In this document: piece after piece, positions 1 to 7,984 of the stretch | Layout of the letters: every line of letters begins with the position of its first letter | Position numbering within the stretch: position 1 is the first letter of the stretch | Virus record (IMG/VR): IMGVR_UViG_3300023174_000033 | Coordinates: 400,606-464,605 of that record | Reading direction: 5' to 3' (one strand) | Source of the DNA: a virus | Length of the DNA: 64,000 nucleotides | Notes under the pieces: generated by a model | What the model was told of the DNA's origin: nothing | What the model saw: only the letters and a program-made list of their open reading frames with translations | Databases searched by the model: none | Position numbers and translations under genes: made by a program

Positions 1-2223
1 ATAAGTACCATCAGTAGAAAGTACCAATTTGAAACTTGTGAAGTCAGAAGATGCGTAAGAACCAGCAGTTTTTACAGTTATACCAGTTAAAAGAGCATTA
101 CCATCAGCAACATCTAATTGAACACTATAAATAGGTTGTGATGTTCCTTGAGCAGCACTTGAAACAGGTGTTGTGAAAGTGTGAGTGATTGTAGGTGTTG
201 GTACATTTACAGGAGCAAATGATACACCTTTAAAAAGAACCTGTGTTGAAGCAGGTGATGTAATGATTGGAGAACCAGAAGCTGTAATGATATCAGAACC
301 TGAACTTGTAATATTAGCAGTTACTGCTGAATTATCAGTAAACTTATAGATTTCATTAGCAGGTGATGTGGTTGATCCAAGACAGATATAGAGAACTCTA
401 TTTCCACCTACAACTTGAACACCAATACCGTGCACAGTTCTACCAGTTGGATTTGGAAGATTTCCTCTTTTTGTCCAAACACCACCAGTATTTGAGAACT
501 TAACAACACCTTGAGTTGCTGTTGCATTAGCATCAGCTACATACATAACATCAGGTGTTCCATTATCATCAACATCAGCGAAAACAAAACCTCTTGGGTC
601 AAGTAGTTCTGTATTTGATGTAGTTCCACTCAAAATTGTGTGTGTATTTCCTGTGGTTGTTGGAAGACCAGCACCAACTGTTGAAATACCAATGTTCACA
701 GATTGAGCACTTGAATAAAGTTGTGAGTTGTAAATAGCAGTTCCCCTAGTATTCACAGTAGTTGTTGAAACTTGGGTAGAAGTAGAAGCACCAAGTGCAA
801 CATATCTTGTACCACCACCAGTTCCAGCACCTCCTGTCCAGAATGCACTACCATCAACAGTAGCAGCTGAACGAATTGAGTTACCATCATAACCATCACT
901 AATACGAGTTGAAGTATTGATTGTACCATTTTGAGTAACCCTAGCAACAATCCTATTTGTTCCAGTAGCAGTACTTGAACTAATACCAATAACACCTGGG
1001 ATGTTATCATACCCACCAAAAGTAAGATATTGACCATCAGGTGAAAGGTTAAGGAAACCTTCGGTTGTAGAAGTACCACTCATAGTGAACTTCCTATTTG
1101 AACCACTTGTTACAAATGGCATTGGTACACTTTGTACTAAAGTACCTGTGGTGGTGTATTCATCAATGAACACAGGTGCTGAATTTGTTGATAAAGTTGT
1201 ACCACCAACTTCACCAACACGAAGAGTTAGGATATTACCAGCAGTGAAAGCAGAACCACCAGAATAAATCTGACCAGTTACAGCCCTTGAAATAGTTGGT
1301 GCTGGTGAAGATACAAAATCAACATTTCCAGTATATGTACCAACGGATGCTGATGTAGTAAGTTTAGCAAAAACTGTGGTTGCTGATACATTACCACCAG
1401 ATTGGTTTAGTGTTAAACTAGATGAAAAAGGACCAGTTGATGAAGTTGAGAATTCATATCCAGAAAGTGTACCCACGGTGATGTTGTTGGTTAGGTTATT
1501 ACCACTTACTGATACCGATTGAACTTCTGAACCAAGACCAGAATTTCCATAAAACTTAGCAAATGTTCCAGTAACAGTGACTGTAGGCACAGGTAAAAAA
1601 CCAGTTAGAGTAATATCATCAAGTCTAGTTGATGCAGTACCAGCTTTTAACCACCTAAGTTTTAGTCCATTGATTTGACCAGCAACTGGGATGGAGATTG
1701 CAGGTGATTGATACCAAGCAACAGCCGCAGTAGCTGTTTGAGAAAAGGTAAATGGAATATTTACCCAAGCAGTACCATTCCAATAATCTACTGTTAGTGT
1801 AGGTAATACTGTTGCACTTTCTTTTCTATATCCAAATTGGAGTGATAGAGAAGTGTAGGCAGATGCGTTTATACCCTCAATTGCAAAACCATACTGACCA
1901 CTAGTGGAAGTTAAGAATACATTACCACCAGCCGAAGCACCAGTGTAACCGGTTGAAGTACTGGTGTTTCTGATATCACCAGGAGTTGTTGCTCCACCAC
2001 TTGTCATAGTAAGAGCAGTGTTTGTGAAACCGTTAGCTGTTTCATGAGCAGCAATTGTAGTAGTTGCAGAAGGTGTACCCATGGTTTCTTGAGTAATAAC
2101 GGGGGATTGCCCAAACACAGTAGGGGCACAAAAAAGTCCTGAGATCAGGACAGCGCAGAAAAGGGACAATACGTTACTAAATCCTGTTCGGAAATTAGTA
2201 CAAAAATTGTAAAGGTGTGACAT
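1..2223 (-). CDS. Large secreted surface protein, 3' end outside window
   Basis: An open frame of 741 codons runs leftward from the ATG at 2223 to the window edge without a stop. Residues 1-40 form an export signal ending in A-P-T-V-F-G-Q. The next ~190 residues are a beta-rich domain rich in G, S and T. Later segments resemble a propeller or repeat region (for example R-T-V-H-G-I-G-V and V-A-D-V-D-D-N-G-T-P-D). Composition is typical of Bacteroidota cell-surface proteins exported by the type IX system, whose sorting domain would lie beyond the edge. No enzyme motif is visible. Its size and signal peptide are unusual for a phage gene; it may be a host-derived adhesin or a virion surface protein. 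Confidence 0.75.
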   Translation of the reverse strand, partial: MSHLYNFCTNFRTGFSNVLSLFCAVLISGLFCAPTVFGQSPVITQETMGTPSATTTIAAHETANGFTNTALTMTSGGATTPGDIRNTSTSTGYTGASAGGNVFLTSTSGQYGFAIEGINASAYTSLSLQFGYRKESATVLPTLTVDYWNGTAWVNIPFTFSQTATAAVAWYQSPAISIPVAGQINGLKLRWLKAGTASTRLDDITLTGFLPVPTVTVTGTFAKFYGNSGLGSEVQSVSVSGNNLTNNITVGTLSGYEFSTSSTGPFSSSLTLNQSGGNVSATTVFAKLTTSASVGTYTGNVDFVSSPAPTISRAVTGQIYSGGSAFTAGNILTLRVGEVGGTTLSTNSAPVFIDEYTTTGTLVQSVPMPFVTSGSNRKFTMSGTSTTEGFLNLSPDGQYLTFGGYDNIPGVIGISSSTATGTNRIVARVTQNGTINTSTRISDGYDGNSIRSAATVDGSAFWTGGAGTGGGTRYVALGASTSTQVSTTTVNTRGTAIYNSQLYSSAQSVNIGISTVGAGLPTTTGNTHTILSGTTSNTELLDPRGFVFADVDDNGTPDVMYVADANATATQGVVKFSNTGGVWTKRGNLPNPTGRTVHGIGVQVVGGNRVLYICLGSTTSPANEIYKFTDNSAVTANITSSGSDIITASGSPIITSPASTQVLFKGVSFAPVNVPTPTITHTFTTPVSSAAQGTSQPIYSVQLDVADGNALLTGITVKTAGSYASSDFTSFKLVLSTDGTY

Positions 2224-2273
2224 AAAGTTTTTTTTGTTTTTGTAAAGTTATTTTTTTTTAAGTTTTGTGATTA

Positions 2274-2310
2274 ATTCGGCAGAACCAAAACTACTAACAT
2301 TTTGCCGAAT
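2274..2310. repeat. Inverted repeat upstream of the secreted-protein gene
   Basis: ATTCGGCA at 2274-2281 is the reverse complement of TGCCGAAT at 2303-2310, with a 21-base loop. It lies 50-90 bases upstream of the start at 2223. It could be an operator or an mRNA hairpin in the 5' leader. The rest of 2224-2435 is AT-rich and holds no gene that I can support. Confidence 0.35.
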
Positions 2311-2435
2311 GAATCTTTACTTTTAACACAAATTAGCACCACCAAAATTTGCGACATGGCTTAGACTCAAAACCAAAATATATATCGCCCAAAAAAGGTT
2401 TAGTTTAGAAAACCTGGATTTATTATCCATACGAA

Positions 2436-2702
2436 TTAAAGGCCTAATAATTTAGACTTTAGAACAGCTTGAAAAACATTTTTCACTTCGTACTTTTCTA
2501 CCGAATCCTTCCGATATTCTTTTTCAGAATTATTGAACTCATTAATCTCACCTATGTAAGCAACTACCATTTCTGAATTGTTATTTTCTACTTGGTTGTG
2601 ATAAGTGTTGTAACTCGACCAAGTTTTAATTCTTGAAATAGTATAACCCTCCTTAATAAGGAAATTTATCATTTCATCGTCTGTAAAATATAAATTAATC
2701 AT
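2436..2702 (-). CDS. Small hypothetical protein
   Basis: I do not recognise a family. The 88-residue product from the ATG at 2702 (M-I-N-L-Y-F-T-D-D-E) is charged and soluble. The frame stays open upstream and could start at 2708, 2714 or 2792. The longest version would add a hydrophobic stretch, but the T-D-D-E-M-I-N-F-L region reads like a natural cytosolic N-terminus, so I chose 2702. No promoter of either class used in this window is obvious. Confidence 0.5.
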   Translation of the reverse strand: MINLYFTDDEMINFLIKEGYTISRIKTWSSYNTYHNQVENNNSEMVVAYIGEINEFNNSEKEYRKDSVEKYEVKNVFQAVLKSKLLGL

Positions 2703-2895
2703 ACTCATAATCATAGAAATAAAGATAATATAATGCCCAAAGAAGTTAAAAATACAATAGATATGGCCATTATTCCAATTAGCAATGAACATCCTGTAAC
2801 CGAAATCATTAATAAGTCACCAAGTAAATTTTTCCTCCCATCATTCATAATGCAAATATAGTTAAAGTTTTTACTCTAAAAAATAAAATAAAATA

Positions 2896-2927
2896 AAAAA
2901 ACCCAACCGAGCTAAAGTTGGGTTTTT
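2896..2927 (-). terminator. Rho-independent terminator of the non-coding RNA
   Basis: CCCAAC (2902-2907) pairs with GTTGGG (2917-2922). A-runs and T-runs flank the stem, so it can act in both directions. On the minus strand it closes the RNA that starts near 3235. On the plus strand no gene reads into it. Confidence 0.8.
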
Positions 2928-3236
2928 AATTAAAAGTTGAGAGAGATTTAATTAAGATTGCGGTCTCAACACCATCAATCTCTAACTCCGACTTTCCCAA
3001 ATCCGCAAATTTGGTTTGTCTACACCTGGATTTGTGTGTGATGCTTTAGGTGTTTCAGCATCAGACCCTACGGGTGATAGGTTTGGTGACCCACAACATC
3101 TACTAAATGTTGCTCCTTGTTTCATCCATATTAGTAGTTATGGACTTATCTGGACTTGTGTGATCTATATTTGGTTCCTAACATAAATCAAGTTAGATCC
3201 TTTCGGTTAGTCGGCTCTCGCAGCTCCCGTTGGACA
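2896..3236 (-). ncRNA. Structured non-coding RNA of about 340 nt, unknown class
   Basis: There is no credible reading frame, base composition is richer in G+C than the surroundings, and the element is bounded by its own promoter (3240-3270) and a terminator (2896-2927). Reading leftward I see: a C-C-GAAA-G-G hairpin (GNRA loop) near the 5' end; a stem CTAAC/GTTAG just after it; CAACAT/ATGTTG; GATGCT/AGCATC; and CCAAAT-TTGCGG-ATTTGG close to the terminator. I see no tmRNA tRNA-like ends and no RNase P core. The ordered hairpins suggest a folded RNA that acts as RNA. Its class and function are unknown. Confidence 0.7.
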
Positions 3237-3239
3237 ATA

Positions 3240-3270
3240 CAAAGGTAAGGCGATTTTTTAGGATTCCAAA
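3240..3270 (-). promoter_or_regulatory. Bacteroidota-type promoter of the non-coding RNA
   Basis: Read leftward, TTTG (3270-3267) is followed after 19 bases by TACCTTTG (3247-3240). This is the Bacteroidota primary-sigma consensus. It lies within the 3' end of the neighbouring coding gene and points into the structured RNA. Confidence 0.75.
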
Positions 3271-3575
3271 ATATTTTTCAATTTTTTTTCTCTTAAATAA
3301 TAAATTAATTTTTCCTCAGCCCATAAGAATATCTTAAGTCTTGGAATTAAGTATTCATCACTCCATCTTGTATGTTTTATATAACCTCTCAACTCCTCAA
3401 TAGTTCTTTGAACCGAATCTAAATCATGGAAAAAATTTCCAGAAGAACCATAATACAAAAAAACTACCTTAGTATCATTTTCTAGTATCTTATGTCCATA
3501 AACCTCTGGTTCATATTCATCTATTATGAAATAATCATTCTTACAAAGGTCAGTAAATATTTTAAGCTGAGACAT
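3258..3575 (-). CDS. Hypothetical protein with C-terminal R-x-K-K-L-x-x-I-L tail
   Basis: A 105-residue soluble protein of unrecognised family that ends Y-L-R-E-K-K-L-K-N-I-L-E-S. This is one of the isolated members of the C-terminal tail set described in the findings; it is not in an ATGA-coupled operon. It is divergent from the gene at 3592, and the 16 bases between them contain an ATATATA run that could serve either direction. Confidence 0.75.
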   Translation of the reverse strand: MSQLKIFTDLCKNDYFIIDEYEPEVYGHKILENDTKVVFLYYGSSGNFFHDLDSVQRTIEELRGYIKHTRWSDEYLIPRLKIFLWAEEKLIYYLREKKLKNILES

Positions 3576-3591
3576 AGTAATATATACTTAT

Positions 3592-4116
3592 GTGAAATTC
3601 ATTAAAAGTTATAAAATTTTTGAGGCAGATGGTACTTTTATGTATGACCCATCAATTGAAAGTATATTACCAGAATATATTAAGATAATTAAGGGGAATC
3701 CAAAAAACCCACTTAGATTAGCTTATAAAAAAGGTATATCAAGACACCTAGGACCAGAAGTTCAAATACCATATGAAACGATGGATAAGAATGGTGGTAG
3801 GGAAAATCCAGACACTTTAGAATTTGACATATATTGGAACTACGATACAAATACTAGTAGTTTAAATATAAATGTCGAAGTAAATTATGGTGATTTAACT
3901 GCTTGTCAATTCTCCATAGAAGCTCCTAATAAAGTTGATGTGATAGTATATACCTCATTACACTCAAAAGATGACCCATCAAATACCGTGTTTGCAATAG
4001 ACGATGAAAGTTTGCAATCATTCTGTAATTACATCAACAAATGGGATCATGGTATCCATATAAATCGCGAAGATTTGAAGTTTATGGACAAGTACGATAA
4101 TTACTTACCTACTTGA
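3592..4116 (+). CDS. Hypothetical protein with MKYLKxFE-type leader, GTG start
   Basis: The product starts M-K-F-I-K-S-Y-K-I-F-E-A, a variant of the leader shared by about 15 proteins here; I-F-E-A fits the [IL]-x-E cleavage pattern of T4-type prohead protease. The start must be GTG at 3592 because the nearby ATG at 3590 is followed at once by a stop. AATATATAC lies just upstream (late-type motif). The body (174 residues) has no known motif. Its 3' end overlaps the convergent gene by 16 bases. Confidence 0.75.
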   Translation: MKFIKSYKIFEADGTFMYDPSIESILPEYIKIIKGNPKNPLRLAYKKGISRHLGPEVQIPYETMDKNGGRENPDTLEFDIYWNYDTNTSSLNINVEVNYGDLTACQFSIEAPNKVDVIVYTSLHSKDDPSNTVFAIDDESLQSFCNYINKWDHGIHINREDLKFMDKYDNYLPT

Positions 4117-5351
4117 TTTCTATCCCAAGTTTCAATTCCAAGAATGTGATACACTTTATCACTTGGATCCTCTACTAAATCCTTCCTAATGGCCAATTCC
4201 ATAAGTAACAATTCCATTTCGTCGTTCAAATCATGGGATTCCAAATCATAGTTCTCAAGTATCTTTATACCTATAAGTGGGTCTTTTTGAAACTTTGATA
4301 TAATCATATCAAATATTTCAATTTGTTTTGACAGAGACTTACCCCGCAAGTTCCTTGAGGAATTAGGTGCATGGTTTACCAACTTTGACAGTTTCTCTAT
4401 ATTAACGTTTTTTGGGTTTACGTCAAAATATCCATTGAAAGTTAAAGAAGAATCAATTATAGGGTGTAATTTGTACCAAGCTTTTTCATAGTCTTTCTTA
4501 TGAAGAATATTTCTCATATAATAAAGATAATCCTTTGAAAGATGAAGTCCACTTATATCATCTTTCTTGTATTTATCACTATCCACTTTTGATTCTAAAG
4601 ACCAGATATGATCACTTGACCCATAATTTGAGAGTAAGTAAACTTCCAAATCTTTTTCTCTAACCAATTTGAACCTTGATTTTAGGTCAGATTGATATTT
4701 TTTGAACATTTTAGCATATCTGTCTTTGAATCTATACTTATGACTATCGATAAAACACCTACTTCCAATAATAGTAGCAATCAAATCCAATTCTATCTCT
4801 GGTAAAGTAGCTTCCAAATCATACTTTTTCTTTACTAATCTGATAGCAGAGTGTGGTGGTGAACTTAAATTACAAAGACGCAACTCACCAGTTTTCAAAA
4901 ATTCCTCAAAATCTTTTGTCCAAATAAATTGATCAGTTTCAATATCGTATCCAAGTTGACAAGAGTTTATATCAAATGAATCTAGTACTAGAGATTTATC
5001 ATCCGTGGTGGAAAAATATTCAATATTGTTATAAATACCATCTACAGACACTTTCTCAATAGTGTAGTAACCCTTTTGTTGATATCCTATATTAAGACCG
5101 GTGTAATCTTCATAAACCCATTTTTCATTTCTAATAAAATGTTGCTTTGATTTTAACTCTCTATTTGTAAAATCCTTTTTGACACCAATCAGATGATAGA
5201 TATCTAAATCATTCACTGGTGCATTCTTACCAGATATTATATTCCATACCACATTTCCGATTGATCCTCCTGCTAGAAAACCAGATTTTGGAAGTTCCCA
5301 TTTTGATTTGATTTGGTCAAGTGCTTGACGAAAGATTTCTTGATATTTCAT
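4101..5351 (-). CDS. Nucleotidyltransferase-fold protein
   Basis: A 416-residue protein. Near residues 24-52 it shows L-A-G-G-S-I-G-N followed by N-D-L-D-I-Y, the G-[GS] helix turn and D-x-D metal pair of the DNA polymerase beta-like nucleotidyltransferase superfamily. I cannot tell the substrate; tRNA, protein AMPylation and antitoxin-like roles are all possible. It starts M-K-Y-Q-E-I-F, only weakly like the leader of other genes. A host-type promoter lies 16 bases upstream. The 3' end overlaps the convergent neighbour. Confidence 0.7.
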   Translation of the reverse strand: MKYQEIFRQALDQIKSKWELPKSGFLAGGSIGNVVWNIISGKNAPVNDLDIYHLIGVKKDFTNRELKSKQHFIRNEKWVYEDYTGLNIGYQQKGYYTIEKVSVDGIYNNIEYFSTTDDKSLVLDSFDINSCQLGYDIETDQFIWTKDFEEFLKTGELRLCNLSSPPHSAIRLVKKKYDLEATLPEIELDLIATIIGSRCFIDSHKYRFKDRYAKMFKKYQSDLKSRFKLVREKDLEVYLLSNYGSSDHIWSLESKVDSDKYKKDDISGLHLSKDYLYYMRNILHKKDYEKAWYKLHPIIDSSLTFNGYFDVNPKNVNIEKLSKLVNHAPNSSRNLRGKSLSKQIEIFDMIISKFQKDPLIGIKILENYDLESHDLNDEMELLLMELAIRKDLVEDPSDKVYHILGIETWDRNQVGK

Positions 5352-5366
5352 AATAATTTATTAGCA

Positions 5367-5397
5367 CAAAAATATTAAATTTTTTTCAAAAAACAAA
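5367..5397 (-). promoter_or_regulatory. Host-type promoter of the nucleotidyltransferase gene
   Basis: Leftward, TTTG (5397-5394), 19 bases, then TATTTTTG (5374-5367). The start codon at 5351 follows after 15 bases. Confidence 0.7.
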
Positions 5398-5431
5398 GAT
5401 TTTATATTTTAAATCTTATATATAATTGTAT

Positions 5432-5584
5432 ATGAAAAAGGAAAAAAAGTGGAGTAAGAATTGGAAATATTTAGGCATAGGTTTGTTATTTTTAGCTATA
5501 CCTGGTTCAACTTTTTTACTACCAGCGTTGTTGGCAAAAAAAATTCATGATAATAAGGATACAAACGATATTTTGGGCATATAA
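5432..5584 (+). CDS. 50-residue membrane protein
   Basis: A short frame: a lysine-rich N-terminus (M-K-K-E-K-K-W), one hydrophobic segment of about 25 residues (G-I-G-L-L-F-L-A-I-P-G), then a charged tail. A TTATATATAA motif precedes the start by about 10 bases. Function unknown. It is followed 22 bases later by the AAA ATPase gene and may be co-transcribed with it. Confidence 0.6.
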   Translation: MKKEKKWSKNWKYLGIGLLFLAIPGSTFLLPALLAKKIHDNKDTNDILGI

Positions 5585-5606
5585 TGTTTAACTAATTATA
5601 CATTAC

Positions 5607-6704
5607 ATGGACAAAACATTTCTATTAACATTTATCATAGGTGGTTCTTTGGTTTATTTCAAACAATTTTTTTTGTTTTTATTTGAAAACATAAAAAATT
5701 TATTTATAACGAGCTTAAAAATTGAAGAATCTTCCTATTTTTTCTACTCATTCCAAAATTTTATACTTAATGAGTATAATAATAAGGTAAACAATTTCTA
5801 CTACAGGAACTTCTTTGATGATTGGATCGGTAAAGAATCAAACTTGAACTTATTTTACTCCTCGGGTTTTATCATAGTAAAATTTGAAGGTACAAAATTC
5901 CTAATTCTGAAAGCACAGAATAACATACAGAATTCTTTCAACCCATTCAAAGACACTAAACAATCTTTTCAAATTTATTGTTTCAATAAGAACAAATTGA
6001 ATAAATTAATTGAATATGTAGATAAATCATATGGCAGTAATTATATCAAATCTTATTATAACTTTAATGGTGAAGTAAAATGTTCAGGTAGAGTCATAAA
6101 TAAAACCTTTGAAAATATCTATCTTGATAATGGTATCGTTGAAGATTTGAAAAAAGATTTAGATCTTTTCGCATCATCAAAATCCATATACGATGAATAT
6201 GGAATTAGATATAAAAGAACTTATCTTTTCTATGGACCTCCTGGAACTGGTAAGTCATCTTTATCTCTGGGAATCTCCAATTATACAAAAAGGGATATAC
6301 TTTCAATCAATATGTCCAAAGATATCACAGATGCTAATTTGATAAGTTTAATTGCTAATAGACCTACAAAATCCATAGTATTATTTGAAGATATTGATTG
6401 CTTATTGGATGATATTAATAGAAATGAAGAGACAAAAGATAAAGAAGTGAAAATTTCACTTTCATGTATACTGAACATACTTGATGGAATATATACTCCT
6501 AACGATGTTATTTTCATAATAACAACGAATAATTTGGATAAAATTGACGATGCTATTAAAAGAAAAGGTAGAACCGATGTTTTATTGGAAGTCAAGAAAC
6601 CAAATAAATACTTTATGGATGAATTGAAAGATAGGTTCAATATAAAAACCGAAAAGGATATTGATAATATTTCTCAACTTTATGAGGAAATAATAAATAA
6701 TTAG
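5607..6704 (+). CDS. Membrane-anchored AAA+ ATPase, BCS1-like
   Basis: A 365-residue protein with one N-terminal transmembrane segment (about residues 5-27) and a middle domain before the ATPase core. The core has Walker A G-P-P-G-T-G-K-S (210-217), Walker B I-V-L-F-E-D-I-D (257-264), sensor-1 T-T-N-N (about 306-309) and an arginine finger in R-K-G-R (319-322). This order matches mitochondrial BCS1 and related AAA proteins, which move or unfold folded substrates at a membrane. In a phage it may act on host membrane proteins. The next gene starts 4 bases after its stop, so the two are probably co-expressed. Confidence 0.85.
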   Translation: MDKTFLLTFIIGGSLVYFKQFFLFLFENIKNLFITSLKIEESSYFFYSFQNFILNEYNNKVNNFYYRNFFDDWIGKESNLNLFYSSGFIIVKFEGTKFLILKAQNNIQNSFNPFKDTKQSFQIYCFNKNKLNKLIEYVDKSYGSNYIKSYYNFNGEVKCSGRVINKTFENIYLDNGIVEDLKKDLDLFASSKSIYDEYGIRYKRTYLFYGPPGTGKSSLSLGISNYTKRDILSINMSKDITDANLISLIANRPTKSIVLFEDIDCLLDDINRNEETKDKEVKISLSCILNILDGIYTPNDVIFIITTNNLDKIDDAIKRKGRTDVLLEVKKPNKYFMDELKDRFNIKTEKDIDNISQLYEEIINN

Positions 6705-6708
6705 TGTT

Positions 6709-7215
6709 ATGAAAACTACAAAAGAATGGTTTGAAACCCTAGACAAACAATACAGAGACAAAGCTCTGAAAAACATGACTAGCCCGAATACTAAACATTT
6801 TAGTTTACTAGGAGCAATTTCCAATGGATTTGATTGGAAAAATTCAATCGAAGGCCTTAACTATTGGAAAAAGGTTTTTAGAGAAATCAAAACTGGTGTA
6901 AAACAAGAAGATGATTTTCTTGAAGATGAAATTCAGTCAATTTTACAACCGGTAGAAACAAAGGTAAATTTGATTCAAGAATATAAATCTCAAGTTTCTC
7001 AACAAATTCAATTAGAAGAGAAAATTCAAAAAGTGGAAAAAGTGGAAAAACCACTTGAAAAAGAAGTTGTAAGTGAGGAAAAAGAAACTCCACCAACTAC
7101 ACCGGAAAATTATGTGCCAAGAATTGATAAACATCCCTTGATGGACGCCTACAAAAAACAACAAGAAGTTGGAATTCAAATTGAAAACGCCGAGATCTTA
7201 ACAGAAAAAAATTAA
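6709..7215 (+). CDS. Small domain shared with next gene plus charged extension
   Basis: Residues 1-62 share a pattern with the next gene: K-E-W-F/E-W-F, L-x-x-x-x-x-D-K-A-L-K, A-I-S-N-G-F-x-W, E-G-x-x-Y-W-x-K-V-F. The remaining ~105 residues are rich in K, E and P and probably disordered or coiled. The pair arose by duplication. The function of the W/G-rich domain is not known to me; it is common as a short stand-alone protein in phages. Confidence 0.7.
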   Translation: MKTTKEWFETLDKQYRDKALKNMTSPNTKHFSLLGAISNGFDWKNSIEGLNYWKKVFREIKTGVKQEDDFLEDEIQSILQPVETKVNLIQEYKSQVSQQIQLEEKIQKVEKVEKPLEKEVVSEEKETPPTTPENYVPRIDKHPLMDAYKKQQEVGIQIENAEILTEKN

Positions 7216-7225
7216 GTTTGTTTAT

Positions 7226-7450
7226 ATGAAGAAAATTAGAGAATGGTTTGAATTACTACCAGAAGAGCATAAAGATAAAGCTCTAAAAAGTATGGTAAAT
7301 GGAGAAAGCGAACAAGAATCTATGGTATCCGCACTATCAAATGGACTAATTTGGCAACATACCCCAGAGGGTAAAGAATATTGGTCCAAAGTATTTGATA
7401 AGTATTTACAAAAACTTATCATAAAAGATATAAAGGCAGAAAAAGTTTGA
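7226..7450 (+). CDS. Stand-alone copy of the small W/G-rich domain
   Basis: A 74-residue product that begins M-K-K-I-R-E-W-F-E and carries S-N-G-L-I-W-Q-H-T-P-E-G-K-E-Y-W. It matches the N-terminal domain of the preceding gene, 10 bases upstream. The reading frame ends at a short inverted repeat (GTTTGA...TCAAAC, 7445-7461) followed by a T-run, which can act as its terminator and overlaps the next promoter. Confidence 0.7.
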   Translation: MKKIREWFELLPEEHKDKALKSMVNGESEQESMVSALSNGLIWQHTPEGKEYWSKVFDKYLQKLIIKDIKAEKV

Positions 7451-7477
7451 TTTTATCAAACTTTTTTTTTACCTTTG
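7446..7477 (+). promoter_or_regulatory. Host-type promoter, leaderless transcript expected
   Basis: TTTG (7446-7449), 20 bases, TACCTTTG (7470-7477), then only TATT before the ATG at 7482. It also overlaps the terminator-like hairpin of the preceding gene. The same promoter, including spacing and the TATT, is found at 60726-60757. Confidence 0.85.
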
Positions 7478-7481
7478 TATT

Positions 7482-7979
7482 ATGTTCACACAAGATATCA
7501 CAACCGAAAAATCCAAAGTTATACTTTTGGTTGGCCCGCCTTTGAGTGGTAAGGATACTTTCTTGAAATCACAAGATATAACTGACTTTACAGTAATTAG
7601 TAGAGACGATATTCTTATGTCTTTACATGATAATTCCTCTTATTCAGAAGCTTTTGATAAAGTAGATCAAAAAGAAGTAGATAGATTATTGAATAAAAAA
7701 ATTCAAGATTCAATATCCAAGAAAGAGAATGTTATAATCAATATGACAAATCTTTCACCGAAATCAAGAAATAAGCATCTTTGCAAATTCGCAAACACTG
7801 ATTATTACAAAATTGCCATAGTCTTTCCAAAATTAGATTTGACCGATTATATAAATAGAAATGAGGGTAGGTCAATAAGTGAAAATAAGTTTATTCCTCT
7901 GCCTGTTATCAAAAATATGCTTGATAATTGGACTGATATTACAGATAGTGAAGGATTTGACACAATAATAAAACTTTAA
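7482..7979 (+). CDS. P-loop kinase of the polynucleotide kinase / AAA_33 type
   Basis: A 165-residue protein with Walker A G-P-P-L-S-G-K-D-T at residues 18-26. Then come R-D-D (about 40-42) and N-M-T-N-L near 88-92, the layout of T4 polynucleotide kinase-like 5' kinases and of zeta-toxin-like kinases. There is no C-terminal phosphatase domain. A role in RNA or DNA end repair is plausible but unproven; a metabolite kinase is the alternative. Expressed from the promoter directly upstream. Confidence 0.75.
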   Translation: MFTQDITTEKSKVILLVGPPLSGKDTFLKSQDITDFTVISRDDILMSLHDNSSYSEAFDKVDQKEVDRLLNKKIQDSISKKENVIINMTNLSPKSRNKHLCKFANTDYYKIAIVFPKLDLTDYINRNEGRSISENKFIPLPVIKNMLDNWTDITDSEGFDTIIKL

Positions 7980-7984
7980 AATAT

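Noticed and set aside
753-1079. Leucine/valine-rich open frame inside the first gene
   Set aside because: It is a shadow of the 741-codon secreted protein, which has a signal peptide and sensible composition.
2896-3236. Structured RNA as tmRNA or RNase P RNA
   Set aside because: No tRNA-like ends, no T-loop and no tag frame for tmRNA; no conserved RNase P core sequence could be found.
6281-6824. Minus-strand frames opposite the AAA ATPase gene
   Set aside because: They mirror the AT-rich coding strand, have no start context, and oppose a gene with complete AAA motifs.
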